64,000 nt of DNA from Oceanicaulis sp. MMSF_3324 (GTDB taxonomy: Bacteria; Pseudomonadota; Alphaproteobacteria; Caulobacterales; Maricaulaceae): NCBI RefSeq assembly GCF_030733545.1, contig NZ_JASHIU010000011.1:38301-102300 (forward strand), read 5' to 3'. Positions 54,775 to 63,347 of this stretch are shown piece by piece. Position numbers and translations under genes: made by a program. Positions within the stretch are counted from its first letter, which is position 1. The number at the start of each line of letters is the position of its first letter. The notes beneath the pieces were generated by a model. It had not been told where the DNA came from. It was given only the letters and a program-made list of their open reading frames with translations, and searched no databases.

Positions 54775-56910
54775 ATGCGTTTGTCTATTGCCGTGCGATT
54801 TGCACTGGTGGGATTATTGGGCTGTGTGGTGCTGGGTACTGTTCTTGGCGCAGCAGCCATGTGGCGCAGCTCGAGCGCCAACCAGCTGGCGGCGGAAAGC
54901 CGTTTGAAAGCGGTTGAGAGCGCCCGCAAAGACGCGATCGAAACCTACTTGGCGTCAATCCGCGATGATCTGACACTTGTTGCCGATAATCCGAATACCG
55001 TTCAGGCGCTGACAGATTTCGACGCAGCCTGGAGCCAGCTGGACGCTCCGCAATCGCGACTTCAGAACCTGTACGTCACAAGCAACGCCTATGAAACTGG
55101 AGAGAAAGACCGTCTGTATAATGCCGGGGACGGGTCGTCCTACAGCCAGACCCATGCACAGTTTCATCCCTGGTTCCGTTCACTACAGCTGTCGCGCGGC
55201 TATTACGATGTCTTTCTCTTCAATGACGAGGGCGATCTGGTCTATTCGGTTTTCAAGGAAGCTGATTTCGCAACGAACATGGTGTCAGGGCAATATGCCG
55301 ACACCGATCTGGCCCGCGCTTACGAACAGGCCATGCAGGCCGAAGCCGGTGAGGTCGTGTTCTTTGACTTCCAGCCTTATAGCCCCAGCAACGATGCGCC
55401 TGCGAGCTTTATCGCAACCCCGGTTGTTGATGCATCAGGCCGCACCATCGGCGTGCTCAGCTTTCAGATGCCAATTGATCGGTTGAACGCCGTGATGAGC
55501 GTATCCGCCGGTCTGGGCGAGACGGGTGAGGCCTATCTTGTGGGCATGGATGGCGTTTTCAGAACAGAGCCGCGGTTTGGGACGGGGGATTCGATTCTCC
55601 AGCATGGCGTCCCGTCCGAGATGGTGACCCAACTGAGCAGTGACAGGCAGGTCGTTGAGCAGGCTGTCGACTGGCGAGGGGAGCGGGTTCTCTTTGCGAG
55701 TGAAGGCATTGAGTTCGAGGGCGTGCATTTCGGTCTGATCGTTGCGCAGACAACCCGGGAGGCGTTCCTCACCGCGCGTCAAACCGTTCGTGACCTTGTC
55801 CTGCTGGCGATTGCCGTCACTGCGGTCATTGGCGGCGCAGGCTTCCTGGCTGCAAGGTCGACAGCGCGCCCCATCAGTGTCATTGCAGGCATTCCCGCCA
55901 AAATCGCTGCGGGTGACACAAACCTCGACGTGCCCTACAGCGAGCGAACCGATGAGGTTGGAGACCTGTCGCGCGCCCTGGTCGACTTCAAGCAAGCGGC
56001 TGAACGCCAAGCCCTGCTAGAGGAGGAGCGCGCCCAGGCCGAACGCAAGGCTGCCGAAGCGCTGCGGCAGGAACGCTTGAAACTAGCGCAGAGCTTTGAA
56101 GACAGCGTCGGCGGCATTGTCCACTCGGTTTCCTCCGCGGCCGTCCAGCTGAGCGGAGCCGCGCAACAATTGTCATCGGCGTCGGAGGAAACCTCGGCGC
56201 AATCTGTTGCGGTTGCGGCCGCGGCGGAGCAGGCCACGGTCAATGTGGAGACAGTGGCCAGCGCCACGGAGGAAATGTCCGCGTCAGTTGCTGAAATTCG
56301 TCGTCAGTCGCAGGCTTCTGCAAAGAGCTCGGACGAAGCGGCGCAGCAGGCCAGCTTGTCCGTGTCAAAGGTCGAGACGCTTTCAGAGGCGGGGCGGGCG
56401 ATCGGAGATGTCGTGACGCTGATTCAAAGCATTGCGGAACAGACCAACCTGCTTGCTTTGAATGCCACGATTGAAGCGGCCCGCGCAGGTGAAGCGGGGA
56501 AGGGGTTCGCAATCGTGGCTCAGGAGGTAAAGGCGCTCGCGTCTCAGACCGCGGCGGCGACGTCAGATATTTCCAAGCAAATCGAAGCCATCCAGTCGGC
56601 GACCTCTGAAACGGTAGGGGTGATCGGCTCGGTGTCCACCGTCATCAACCAGCTCAGCGAGACCTCTCGCTCGATCTGTTCTGCGGTCGAAGAGCAATCA
56701 GGTGCGACCGCCGAGATCGCCACCAATGTCCAGGAGGCGGCGACCGGGACGCGGAATGTGTCCAGCAGTATCGCCGCGGTCAACGAAGCGGCTCGGAATT
56801 CCAGCCAGTCTTCATCTCAAGTGTTGAAAGCGTCCGAGGATCTGAACCATCAGGCGAGCCTGCTTCAGGAGCAAGTCGACCAGTTCCTCGCCTCAATCCG
56901 TGCAGCCTAG
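54775..56910 (+). CDS. methyl-accepting chemotaxis protein (dCache-like), copy 2
   Basis: A 711-residue receptor collinear with copy 1. It shows the same N-terminal TM, sensor ([39 protein letters not shown]), second TM, HAMP-like linker and signalling hairpin [20 protein letters not shown]. The sensor has diverged more than the signalling domain, so the two probably detect related but different ligands. The ATG at 54775 follows GGGGACGTC. The 200-bp gap before it has no clear promoter. Its stop overlaps the convergent small gene by 4 nt. Confidence 0.9.
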   Translation: MRLSIAVRFALVGLLGCVVLGTVLGAAAMWRSSSANQLAAESRLKAVESARKDAIETYLASIRDDLTLVADNPNTVQALTDFDAAWSQLDAPQSRLQNLYVTSNAYETGEKDRLYNAGDGSSYSQTHAQFHPWFRSLQLSRGYYDVFLFNDEGDLVYSVFKEADFATNMVSGQYADTDLARAYEQAMQAEAGEVVFFDFQPYSPSNDAPASFIATPVVDASGRTIGVLSFQMPIDRLNAVMSVSAGLGETGEAYLVGMDGVFRTEPRFGTGDSILQHGVPSEMVTQLSSDRQVVEQAVDWRGERVLFASEGIEFEGVHFGLIVAQTTREAFLTARQTVRDLVLLAIAVTAVIGGAGFLAARSTARPISVIAGIPAKIAAGDTNLDVPYSERTDEVGDLSRALVDFKQAAERQALLEEERAQAERKAAEALRQERLKLAQSFEDSVGGIVHSVSSAAVQLSGAAQQLSSASEETSAQSVAVAAAAEQATVNVETVASATEEMSASVAEIRRQSQASAKSSDEAAQQASLSVSKVETLSEAGRAIGDVVTLIQSIAEQTNLLALNATIEAARAGEAGKGFAIVAQEVKALASQTAAATSDISKQIEAIQSATSETVGVIGSVSTVINQLSETSRSICSAVEEQSGATAEIATNVQEAATGTRNVSSSIAAVNEAARNSSQSSSQVLKASEDLNHQASLLQEQVDQFLASIRAA

Positions 56911-57230
56911 AAATTCGGGTTCACCGCGAAGCTGACAATTTGAAGCCCCAAGGCGCCTGCGCCCAGGATCACGCCGAGCCAGGCAATGTCCGCAAGGCTT
57001 CCCTTGGGACGCTCTTGTGAAGGGCTCTGTATCGGAGCCGGTGTGTCCTGGGGTGTATTGTGCAGGGTCGAAAACGAGGGCGTCGTTCGCGTCATGCGGC
57101 GGCGCAACTCCCTTTCGGCGAGGCGCCGTGTCCGGGTGTTGTATTTCTGGTGCGCCACAAATAACCGCAAATCCGTATCGGTTGCGGCGGTCAGGGAGGT
57201 CTCTGGTGGCAAGCGGAATACGGGTCGCAT
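56907..57230 (-). CDS. hypothetical small protein with C-terminal TM
   Basis: A 107-residue ORF with a basic N-terminal half ([18 protein letters not shown]) and one hydrophobic C-terminal segment ([20 protein letters not shown]). A tail-anchored membrane protein is plausible. It overlaps the chemoreceptor gene by 4 nt tail to tail, like other real gene pairs here. The ribosome site is weak. A competing plus-strand frame exists, so reality is moderately supported only. Confidence 0.5.
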   Translation of the reverse strand: MRPVFRLPPETSLTAATDTDLRLFVAHQKYNTRTRRLAERELRRRMTRTTPSFSTLHNTPQDTPAPIQSPSQERPKGSLADIAWLGVILGAGALGLQIVSFAVNPNF

Positions 57231-57264
57231 CTTGGCGGCTCTGTCAGCTGGTTTGGAACAGGCA

Positions 57265-57298
57265 GACGGCCTGAAGCAGAATCCCGCTTCAGGCCGTC
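57265..57298 (-). terminator. hairpin after torF (possible terminator)
   Basis: GACGGCCTGAAGC / GCTTCAGGCCGTC (57265-57277, 57286-57298) lies 19 nt after the torF stop. There is no clear T-run, so termination is uncertain. Confidence 0.5.
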
Positions 57299-57316
57299 CC
57301 GATGTCAGGTTCGGGT

Positions 57317-58030
57317 CTAGAACGACTTGGCGATGGTGAAGACGGCGGTGGCGTCCGAGCCGTCCGTGTCTTCACTGGTGTCGACATAGGCCAGTGACCA
57401 GTCCACGCCGTAGGCGGCGCCGCCAATGCCGATGGTCCAGTCGATCTTGTCGTCACCATCTCCGTCGAGATCGCCGAAGGCGCCGGTTTCATAGCCGATG
57501 CCCAGGGCCAGGCTGAGACCGGAATCGCCGATGGGCGTACTGCCCGACAGGTTCAGATACAGGTTGTCGTCATCGCCCAGATTATCCTGATCGGGCGCGT
57601 AGGCGATGGTCCCTGTGGTCTCCATGGTGCCGATCATGCCGGTCAGGCTGCCATAGACCTCGCCATAGGCGACATCTTCAGCGCCGGGATAGAAGTATCC
57701 CAGAACGCCCACATCAAAGCTGAGCTCACCGATCGTACCGCCATAGCCGGCGTACAGGTCGAGCTCCAGTTCGGAATTGCCGACCGGTTCGATGCTGGAG
57801 CCCCAGGTTCCGATGTAGAAGCCGGAATCGTAGGCCACGTCGAAGCCGCCCTGAATGGCGATGGCTTCATCGCTGAGCGACACCCCGCGGAAGCGGTAGT
57901 CCGTGGTCAGGGCGACATTCGCGGACACTTCCTGGGCCTGGGCCACGCCCGTCAGGGGCGCCATGCAGGCCCCGCCGAGCAGGACCAGCGGAAGTGCATG
58001 CTTAGCGAGAGAAAATCCGGATTTCATCAT
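57317..58030 (-). CDS. TorF-family putative porin
   Basis: A 237-residue outer-membrane protein with a signal peptide (ending GVAQAQE). A beta-barrel follows with alternating amphipathic strands (VALTTDYRFRGVSLSDEAIA, FYIGTWGSSIEP, LELDLYAGYGGTIGELSF) and a terminal Phe. TorF porins are conserved in alphaproteobacteria beside amtB and presumably admit ammonium or other small solutes; direct evidence is lacking. It is downstream of amtB on the same strand with a hairpin between. Confidence 0.82.
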   Translation of the reverse strand: MMKSGFSLAKHALPLVLLGGACMAPLTGVAQAQEVSANVALTTDYRFRGVSLSDEAIAIQGGFDVAYDSGFYIGTWGSSIEPVGNSELELDLYAGYGGTIGELSFDVGVLGYFYPGAEDVAYGEVYGSLTGMIGTMETTGTIAYAPDQDNLGDDDNLYLNLSGSTPIGDSGLSLALGIGYETGAFGDLDGDGDDKIDWTIGIGGAAYGVDWSLAYVDTSEDTDGSDATAVFTIAKSF

Positions 58031-58082
58031 AAATCTCCATCATAAGTTGCGTATTGAAGCGGGATGCGTTCGTCAGGACTGG

Positions 58083-58108
58083 GCGAGGCGGCGATGAAGC
58101 CGCCTCGC
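58083..58108 (-). repeat. hairpin between amtB and torF
   Basis: GCGAGGCGGC / GCCGCCTCGC (58083-58092, 58099-58108) with a 6-nt loop lies 9 nt after the amtB stop. It has no T-run, so it probably protects the amtB 3' end or attenuates torF rather than fully terminating. Confidence 0.55.
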
Positions 58109-58117
58109 TCCGCGTCG

Positions 58118-59494
58118 TTATTCGGCGGGTTTGCCCTTTTCCGGGACGAATTCGGGGTAGGCGCTGTGGCCCAGCTCGGACAGGTCGCCCCCGACATCTT
58201 CCTCGTCCGGGTTCAGGCGGATGCCGAGCGTGACTTTCAGAACCATCCAGAGCACGAAGCTGGTCACGAAGACGAAGGCGCCAATGGCCACCACGCCGAC
58301 GGCCTGGCCGACAAAGCTGGCGTCCGAATTGGTCAGCGGAACCGCCATGGTGCCCCAGATGCCCGCCATCAGGTGCACCGGGATGGCGCCGACGACATCG
58401 TCCAGGCGCATGGCTTCAAGAAGCACCGCGCCAAAGGTGGCGATCACGGCGCCCACGGCCCCGATGAGGATGGCCTCGAGAATGGTCGGGGTGAGCGGCT
58501 CGGCGGTGATGGCGACCAGCCCGGCCAGCGCGCCGTTCAGCACGGAGCCCAGATTGGCTTTGCCCTTACCGATCAGCATGGAGACGATATAGGCGGTCAC
58601 GACGCCCGATGCGGCGGCCATATTGGTGTTGGCGAAGATCTGGGAGACCGCGGTCGCGTCCGCTGCGCTGCCCAGAGCCAGTTGCGAGGCGCCGTTGAAG
58701 CCGAACCAGCCGAACCACAGGATGAAGGTGCCCAGGGTCGCCAGCGGCAGGGATGAGCCATGCATGGAGACAGGCTTGCCGTCCACAAAGCGTCCGCGAC
58801 GGGCGCCCAGAAGGATGACGCCGGCCAGAGCCGCCCAGCCGCCCGTGGAGTGCACCAGGGTGGACCCGGCGAAGTCCGAGAAGCCGAACTGGCTGTCGAG
58901 CCAGCCTGCGCCCCATTCCCAGGACCCCTGGATGGGATAGATCACGCCCGCCAGCACGGCGGTGAAGATGAAGAAGGCGCCGATGCGCACGCGCTCGGCC
59001 ACTGCGCCAGACACAATCGACGCCGTGGTGGCGACGAACACCATCTGGAAGAACCAGTCAGAGGCGCTGGAATAGCCAGCGGCCGTGACGTCGATGGCCT
59101 CATCGGCAGCGGTTTCGGACGGCGACCACATGGACGGCGTGCCGAAGTAGCCGCCATGGGCGTCGACGCCGGAATACATGAGGTTATAGCCGATCACGAA
59201 GAACATCAGGCCTGCGACTGAGTAGAGGCCGACATTTTTCAGGCAGATCACGGCGGCGTGCTTGGTGCGCACAAAACCGGCTTCAAGCATGGCGAAGCCA
59301 GCCGCCATCCACATCACCAGGAAGCCGCCGATCAGGAAGAGCAGCGTGTTGAAGATGTAAGCGGTTTCGTCAGTCACTTGCGCGAAAGCGGCTTCGGAAG
59401 CCAAGGCCGTGAAGCTCAAGGCGGCCAGCGCCAGAGCCCCCAGGCGCATGGCGCGTACGCGCAGCGTCGGCTGCGCGCCGGTAAGATTGTTCAT
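58118..59494 (-). CDS. amtB: ammonium transporter
   Basis: A 458-residue Amt-family channel with a cleavable signal (ending ASEAAFAQ) and eleven TM segments. FAMLEAGFVRTKHA, DFAGSTLVHSTGGWAAL and WFGWFGFNGASQLALGS are family motifs. It moves ammonium (as NH3 or NH4+) inward. glnK, usually adjacent and encoding its PII regulator, is absent here. The ATG at 59494 follows GAGGACA; the frame is open 45 codons upstream without a good start. torF follows. Confidence 0.94.
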   Translation of the reverse strand: MNNLTGAQPTLRVRAMRLGALALAALSFTALASEAAFAQVTDETAYIFNTLLFLIGGFLVMWMAAGFAMLEAGFVRTKHAAVICLKNVGLYSVAGLMFFVIGYNLMYSGVDAHGGYFGTPSMWSPSETAADEAIDVTAAGYSSASDWFFQMVFVATTASIVSGAVAERVRIGAFFIFTAVLAGVIYPIQGSWEWGAGWLDSQFGFSDFAGSTLVHSTGGWAALAGVILLGARRGRFVDGKPVSMHGSSLPLATLGTFILWFGWFGFNGASQLALGSAADATAVSQIFANTNMAAASGVVTAYIVSMLIGKGKANLGSVLNGALAGLVAITAEPLTPTILEAILIGAVGAVIATFGAVLLEAMRLDDVVGAIPVHLMAGIWGTMAVPLTNSDASFVGQAVGVVAIGAFVFVTSFVLWMVLKVTLGIRLNPDEEDVGGDLSELGHSAYPEFVPEKGKPAE

Positions 59495-59726
59495 GATCGT
59501 GTCCTCGGTCGCACGCTGACGGGCCGGGTGCTCCCCGGTGCCGGCCAGTCTGGTCGAATGAATGCGACGAAGGACGCGGTGTGAGGGCGTACCTTTGAGC
59601 CGGTTCGAGCCGGCTGGGGTCTGTCTCATCTTTGCCTCCGTCGCGGTTTGCGGCGGCCGGCGGTGCGTCTCTATCAGCGGGCGCAGCTCGGGCTGCGTCT
59701 CTCGTTAACAAAAGCTTTGCAGAGTG

Positions 59727-59748
59727 TTTTTTGCGCTGCAACAAAAAA
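59727..59748. promoter_or_regulatory. AT-rich inverted repeat upstream of amtB
   Basis: TTTTTTG, 8-nt spacer, CAAAAAA, a perfect 7-bp arm repeat in a locally AT-rich patch 233 bp before the amtB start. It could be an operator or a bendable element. It does not match the NtrC consensus. Confidence 0.3.
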
Positions 59749-59830
59749 GTGAAACAATTTATTACACTAGGGTCCACTATAGCAGTGAGGCCACAGTATG
59801 CGGAATTACATGCCAGTATTTCAGGGAAAA

Positions 59831-59857
59831 GAAAAAAGGCGGGCCCAGCCCGCCTTT
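59831..59857 (-). terminator. rho-independent terminator of recQ
   Basis: On the minus strand, stem AAAGGCGGGC / GCCCGCCTTT (complement of 59848-59857 and 59835-59844) with a 3-nt loop, then TTTTTTC with more T beyond. It lies about 175 nt after the recQ stop. Confidence 0.75.
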
Positions 59858-60031
59858 AGTTTTAGAGACGACCCCGAGGCCGCAGCAAAACGCTCTCAGC
59901 AAACGTGTGCGGCGCAAAAGAAAAACACATTCATTCGGACAAAGCCTGGCTCGATGCGCGACAATCGAGCGTATAATCTCGAATTTAGTGCATGAGGGCG
60001 CCGAAAATGCCAGATTTTGGCCTTGAGACGG

Positions 60032-61867
60032 TTAAAGCTCGGAGGAGATGACCGCGAGAAAGGCGTCGCCGTAGCGATCAAGTTTGCGAGCGCCGACACC
60101 GAATATACGAGACAGGGCGTCCAGATTGTTTGGTTTCTCTTGCGCCATCTCGATCAGCGTTCGGTCTGCAAATATTGTGTAAGCGGGCTTGCCAGCCTCC
60201 TTGGCCAGTTCGAGCCGCTTTTTGCGCAGTGCAGTATAAAGGGTGCGATCGGTTTCCGAGAGGAGCTGGTCTGTCGCGTCGCTGGGCCGCGCTCGGGCAG
60301 AACGCGTGCCCCGCTGTTCTTCGGGCGGGCGAAGTCGGATCGGCAGTTTGCCGAACAGGATCTCCTTGCCTTTCGCGGTGATGATCCACTCGCCATGGCC
60401 GTCAATGGGCTGGTCGATGGCGCCGGACGCAAAGAGCTGCCGGAACACGCTCATCCATTGCTCCTTTGACAAGTCCTCGCCCACGCCGAACGTGGGCAAG
60501 CCGTCATGGCCACGCGCCATAACCTTGTCGGTTTTCAGGCCGCGCAGGACGCTGATCAGGTGCTCGAGCCCGAATCGCTGACCCGTGCGGGCGATTGCGG
60601 ACATGGCTTTTTGCGCCAGGACGGAGCCGTCAATCAGCTTGGGCGGATCATCACACAGATCGCAGTTGCCGCATGGTTCAATCTCATCGCCGAAATAGCC
60701 TAGCAGCGTCTGCCGACGGCATTGGGGCGCTTCACAATAGGCGATGAGCGCGGACAGGCGGCGCATCTCCATGCGTTTGCGTTCGTCGTCGGACTCGCTG
60801 TCATTGATCTGGCGTCGACGGAGCGCGGCGTCGCTCAACGACCAGAGCATCAGCGTGTCCGCCGGGTCGCCATCGCGTCCGGCCCGGCCGATTTCCTGGT
60901 AATAGGCTTCCATGGATTTGGGCAAGGCCGCATGGACCACATAGCGGACATCGGGTTTGTCCACGCCCATGCCGAAGGCGACGGTGGCGCACATCACCAC
61001 GCCGTCATTCTTCACGAACTCGTCCTGGCGGAAACTCCGCGTCTGCGCATCCAGACCCGCATGGTAGGAGAGGGCGTAGACATCCTCGGCGCGCAGCTTT
61101 TCGGCCATCTCGTCACACGCCTTGCGGCTGGCGCAGTAGATGATCCCGGCCCGTTCGGGGCGCGCCTTGACGAAATTGATGACCTGGCTGGCGCCCTGAC
61201 GGCGGGCGCCGACCGCCAGATGAAGATTGGGCCGGTCAAAGCCTGACACGAACTCTTCGGGGGCGCGCTCAAACAGCCGGGCGGAAATATCGCGCCGCGC
61301 CGCCGCGTCTGCGGTGGCGGTGAAGGCGGTGATCTGCGGGCGTCCCGCCGCCTGGGCGAATTCTGAAATCCGAAGATAGTCCGGCCGGAAATCATGCCCC
61401 CACTGGGAGACGCAATGGGCTTCATCGATGGCGATCATCGACAGCCCGGCGCGTCCCAGACGTTCGGCAAGGCCTGGAACCGCCATCCGCTCAGGCGCCA
61501 TGTACAACAGGCGCAAAGTGCCATCTTCAAGGCCGCGCCAGGCCGCTTCGCGGTTTTCGGCGTCATCAGAGGAGGTCAGGGCGGCGGCGTTCACCCCGGC
61601 GGTCTGCAGGGCGCTCACCTGATCGCGCATGAGGGCGATCAGCGGCGAGACCACCAGAGTGAGCCCGCCGCGCACCAGCGCTGGCAGTTGGTAGCACATC
61701 GATTTGCCGCGCCCGGTAGGCATGACGGCCAGCACATCGCGTCCCTTGAGCACGCTGTCGATGATCTCGGCCTGGCCGGGGCGGAAATCGGGATATCCGA
61801 AAACCTCCGCCATCACCTGACGGGCCTTGTCGAGTTGGGAAGAATGTGTCGAATCGATATGCGCCAT
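60032..61867 (-). CDS. recQ: ATP-dependent DNA helicase RecQ
   Basis: A 611-residue superfamily-2 helicase. Motifs are Walker A MPTGRGKSMCYQ, Walker B IDEAHCVSQWGHDFRPDY, motif VI GRAGRDGDP, and the RecQ Zn finger with Cys in CEAPQCRRQTL and CGNCDLC. A winged helix and a C-terminal HRDC domain (TDRTLYTALRKKRLELAKEA onward) follow. It unwinds DNA in recombination and fork repair. The ATG at 61867 is chosen; a TTG 14 codons upstream lacks support. It is divergent from the CoA-transferase gene across a palindrome. Confidence 0.95.
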   Translation of the reverse strand: MAHIDSTHSSQLDKARQVMAEVFGYPDFRPGQAEIIDSVLKGRDVLAVMPTGRGKSMCYQLPALVRGGLTLVVSPLIALMRDQVSALQTAGVNAAALTSSDDAENREAAWRGLEDGTLRLLYMAPERMAVPGLAERLGRAGLSMIAIDEAHCVSQWGHDFRPDYLRISEFAQAAGRPQITAFTATADAAARRDISARLFERAPEEFVSGFDRPNLHLAVGARRQGASQVINFVKARPERAGIIYCASRKACDEMAEKLRAEDVYALSYHAGLDAQTRSFRQDEFVKNDGVVMCATVAFGMGVDKPDVRYVVHAALPKSMEAYYQEIGRAGRDGDPADTLMLWSLSDAALRRRQINDSESDDERKRMEMRRLSALIAYCEAPQCRRQTLLGYFGDEIEPCGNCDLCDDPPKLIDGSVLAQKAMSAIARTGQRFGLEHLISVLRGLKTDKVMARGHDGLPTFGVGEDLSKEQWMSVFRQLFASGAIDQPIDGHGEWIITAKGKEILFGKLPIRLRPPEEQRGTRSARARPSDATDQLLSETDRTLYTALRKKRLELAKEAGKPAYTIFADRTLIEMAQEKPNNLDALSRIFGVGARKLDRYGDAFLAVISSEL

Positions 61868-61904
61868 GTTGGGCAGGCTAGGGGGCGGAAAGCCGGGGGC
61901 AATA

Positions 61905-61921
61905 CGCAAGCGCTGCTTGCG
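61905..61921. promoter_or_regulatory. palindrome between recQ and CoA-transferase genes
   Basis: CGCAAGC-GCT-GCTTGCG, a perfect 7-bp arm inverted repeat with a 3-bp centre, in the 119-bp divergent intergenic region. The geometry equals that of the tolC palindrome, but the arm sequences differ. Confidence 0.35.
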
Positions 61922-61986
61922 CTGGGACGAGGGTAAGGCTAGCCCGGAACTCTCATCACTCGCCAGCTTCAGAAAAGGAAAGCGTA

Positions 61987-63195
61987 ATGAGCTCTGCGCC
62001 CCTCTCCCATATCCGGGTGCTCGACCTGTCTCGCGTGCTCGCCGGGCCGTGGTGCGGTCAGATCCTGGGCGATCTGGGTGCGGATGTGATCAAGGTGGAA
62101 AATCCGGCTTCGGGCGATGACACGCGAAGCTGGGGACCGCCGTTTCTGAAGGACGAGGCGGGTGAGGATGCCGACGCCGCCTATTATCTGTGCGCCAATC
62201 GCAACAAGCGTTCGATCGCCATCAACATCACTGAACCGGACGGCCAGGCGATGCTCAGGCGGCTGGCGGCGGACAGCGATGTGGTGATCGAGAACTACAA
62301 GACGGGCGGGCTCAAGAAGTATGGCCTCGATTATGAGAGCCTCCGTCGGGTCAATCCCGATCTGATCTATTGCTCGGTTACGGGATTTGGTCAGACGGGG
62401 CCGTGGTCCAGACAGCCTGGTTATGATTTCCTGATACAGGCCATGGGCGGTCTGATGAGCGTGACCGGTGAAGACGCGCCTACGAAAGTGGGGGTGCCCG
62501 CCGTGGACCTGTTCACCGGGGTCTATGCGGCCGGCGCGGTCATGGCGGCCCTGATCGCGCGGTCCAAAGGGCAGGGCGGTCAGCATATCGACATGGCGCT
62601 GTTTGATGTTCAGGCCGCCATGCTGGCCAATCAGGCCGCCAATTATTTCGTGTCCGGACGCGCGCCGGGCCGGTCGGGCAATGCCCATCCCAATATCGTG
62701 CCCTATCAGGATTTCCCCACAGCGGACGGTCGGCTGGCCGTGGCTGTGGGCAATGACGGCCAGTTCAACGCCTTCGCGCGGGCTCTGGGGCGGCCCGAAT
62801 GGGCGGATGATTCGCGTTTTGCGAGAAATGCAGACCGTGTGGCGAACCGGGAAATCCTGATTGCTGAAATCACGGTCACGCTGGCCACCGAGGGGGTGGA
62901 TCACTGGATCGCGGCTCTGCATGAGGCTGGCGTGCCGTGCGGCCCGATTCAGCAACTCGATCAAGTATTCAGCCATGAACAAGCGCGCGCGCGCGAGCTG
63001 GCGTTTAGCCTCCCCATGTCCGGGGTCGGGGACGCACCGATGATCGCCAATCCGATGCGTCTGTCCGAAACCGGCCCGCAATACCATCGCGCGCCGCCCC
63101 GGTTTGCAGAACACACTCAAGAGGTGTTGCACGAACGCCTCGGCATCGATGAAAACGAGTTCTTAACTCTGCGGAAACGCTCTGTCGTGCGCTGA
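61987..63195 (+). CDS. CaiB/BaiF-family CoA transferase
   Basis: A 402-residue family III CoA transferase. RVLDLSRVLAGPWCGQILGD and DVIKVENPASGDDTRSWGPP open it, CANRNKRSIAIN follows, and PAVDLFTGVYAAGAVMAAL holds the catalytic Asp that forms the acyl-anhydride. It moves CoA between carboxylic acids; the substrates are unknown (formyl/oxalyl, carnitine, succinyl-type relatives exist). The ATG at 61987 follows AAAGGAAAG. No catabolic partner genes are adjacent. Confidence 0.88.
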   Translation: MSSAPLSHIRVLDLSRVLAGPWCGQILGDLGADVIKVENPASGDDTRSWGPPFLKDEAGEDADAAYYLCANRNKRSIAINITEPDGQAMLRRLAADSDVVIENYKTGGLKKYGLDYESLRRVNPDLIYCSVTGFGQTGPWSRQPGYDFLIQAMGGLMSVTGEDAPTKVGVPAVDLFTGVYAAGAVMAALIARSKGQGGQHIDMALFDVQAAMLANQAANYFVSGRAPGRSGNAHPNIVPYQDFPTADGRLAVAVGNDGQFNAFARALGRPEWADDSRFARNADRVANREILIAEITVTLATEGVDHWIAALHEAGVPCGPIQQLDQVFSHEQARARELAFSLPMSGVGDAPMIANPMRLSETGPQYHRAPPRFAEHTQEVLHERLGIDENEFLTLRKRSVVR

Positions 63196-63347
63196 ACAGG
63201 CCGGAATTAGCGCCATATCAGTGGTGTTGTGCAATAAAATCAGTTATCGATGTGCATGACATGGAACCATCGCTCTCAAGAATGCGTTGGGCCAATGTTG
63301 TACTTAATGCTCACACGAAGGGCGTTCTCCGCCCGGAGGGGGATAGG

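Larger units (their letters stand above)
59495..60031. other. 537-bp intergenic region between amtB and recQ
   Basis: Unusually long gap for this window, with an AT-rich patch at about 59705-59775. It holds the TTTTTTG/CAAAAAA inverted repeat (59727-59748) and the recQ terminator (59831-59857). No sigma-54 motif (GG-N10-GC) was found for amtB. No convincing gene was found. The plus strand has a TATAG and a GAGG site before the ATG at 59798, but that 65-codon frame runs through the terminator hairpin. Confidence 0.6.

Noticed and set aside
56986..57339. 117-codon plus-strand ORF
   Set aside because: Overlaps the minus-strand small membrane protein and the torF end, has no domain or ribosome site; the minus-strand frame has a TM segment and a typical 4-nt gene overlap.
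59798..59995. 65-codon plus-strand ORF with a GAGG ribosome site and TATAG upstream
   Set aside because: The frame runs through the recQ terminator hairpin and its composition is not protein-like. Kept only as a note in the intergenic region.
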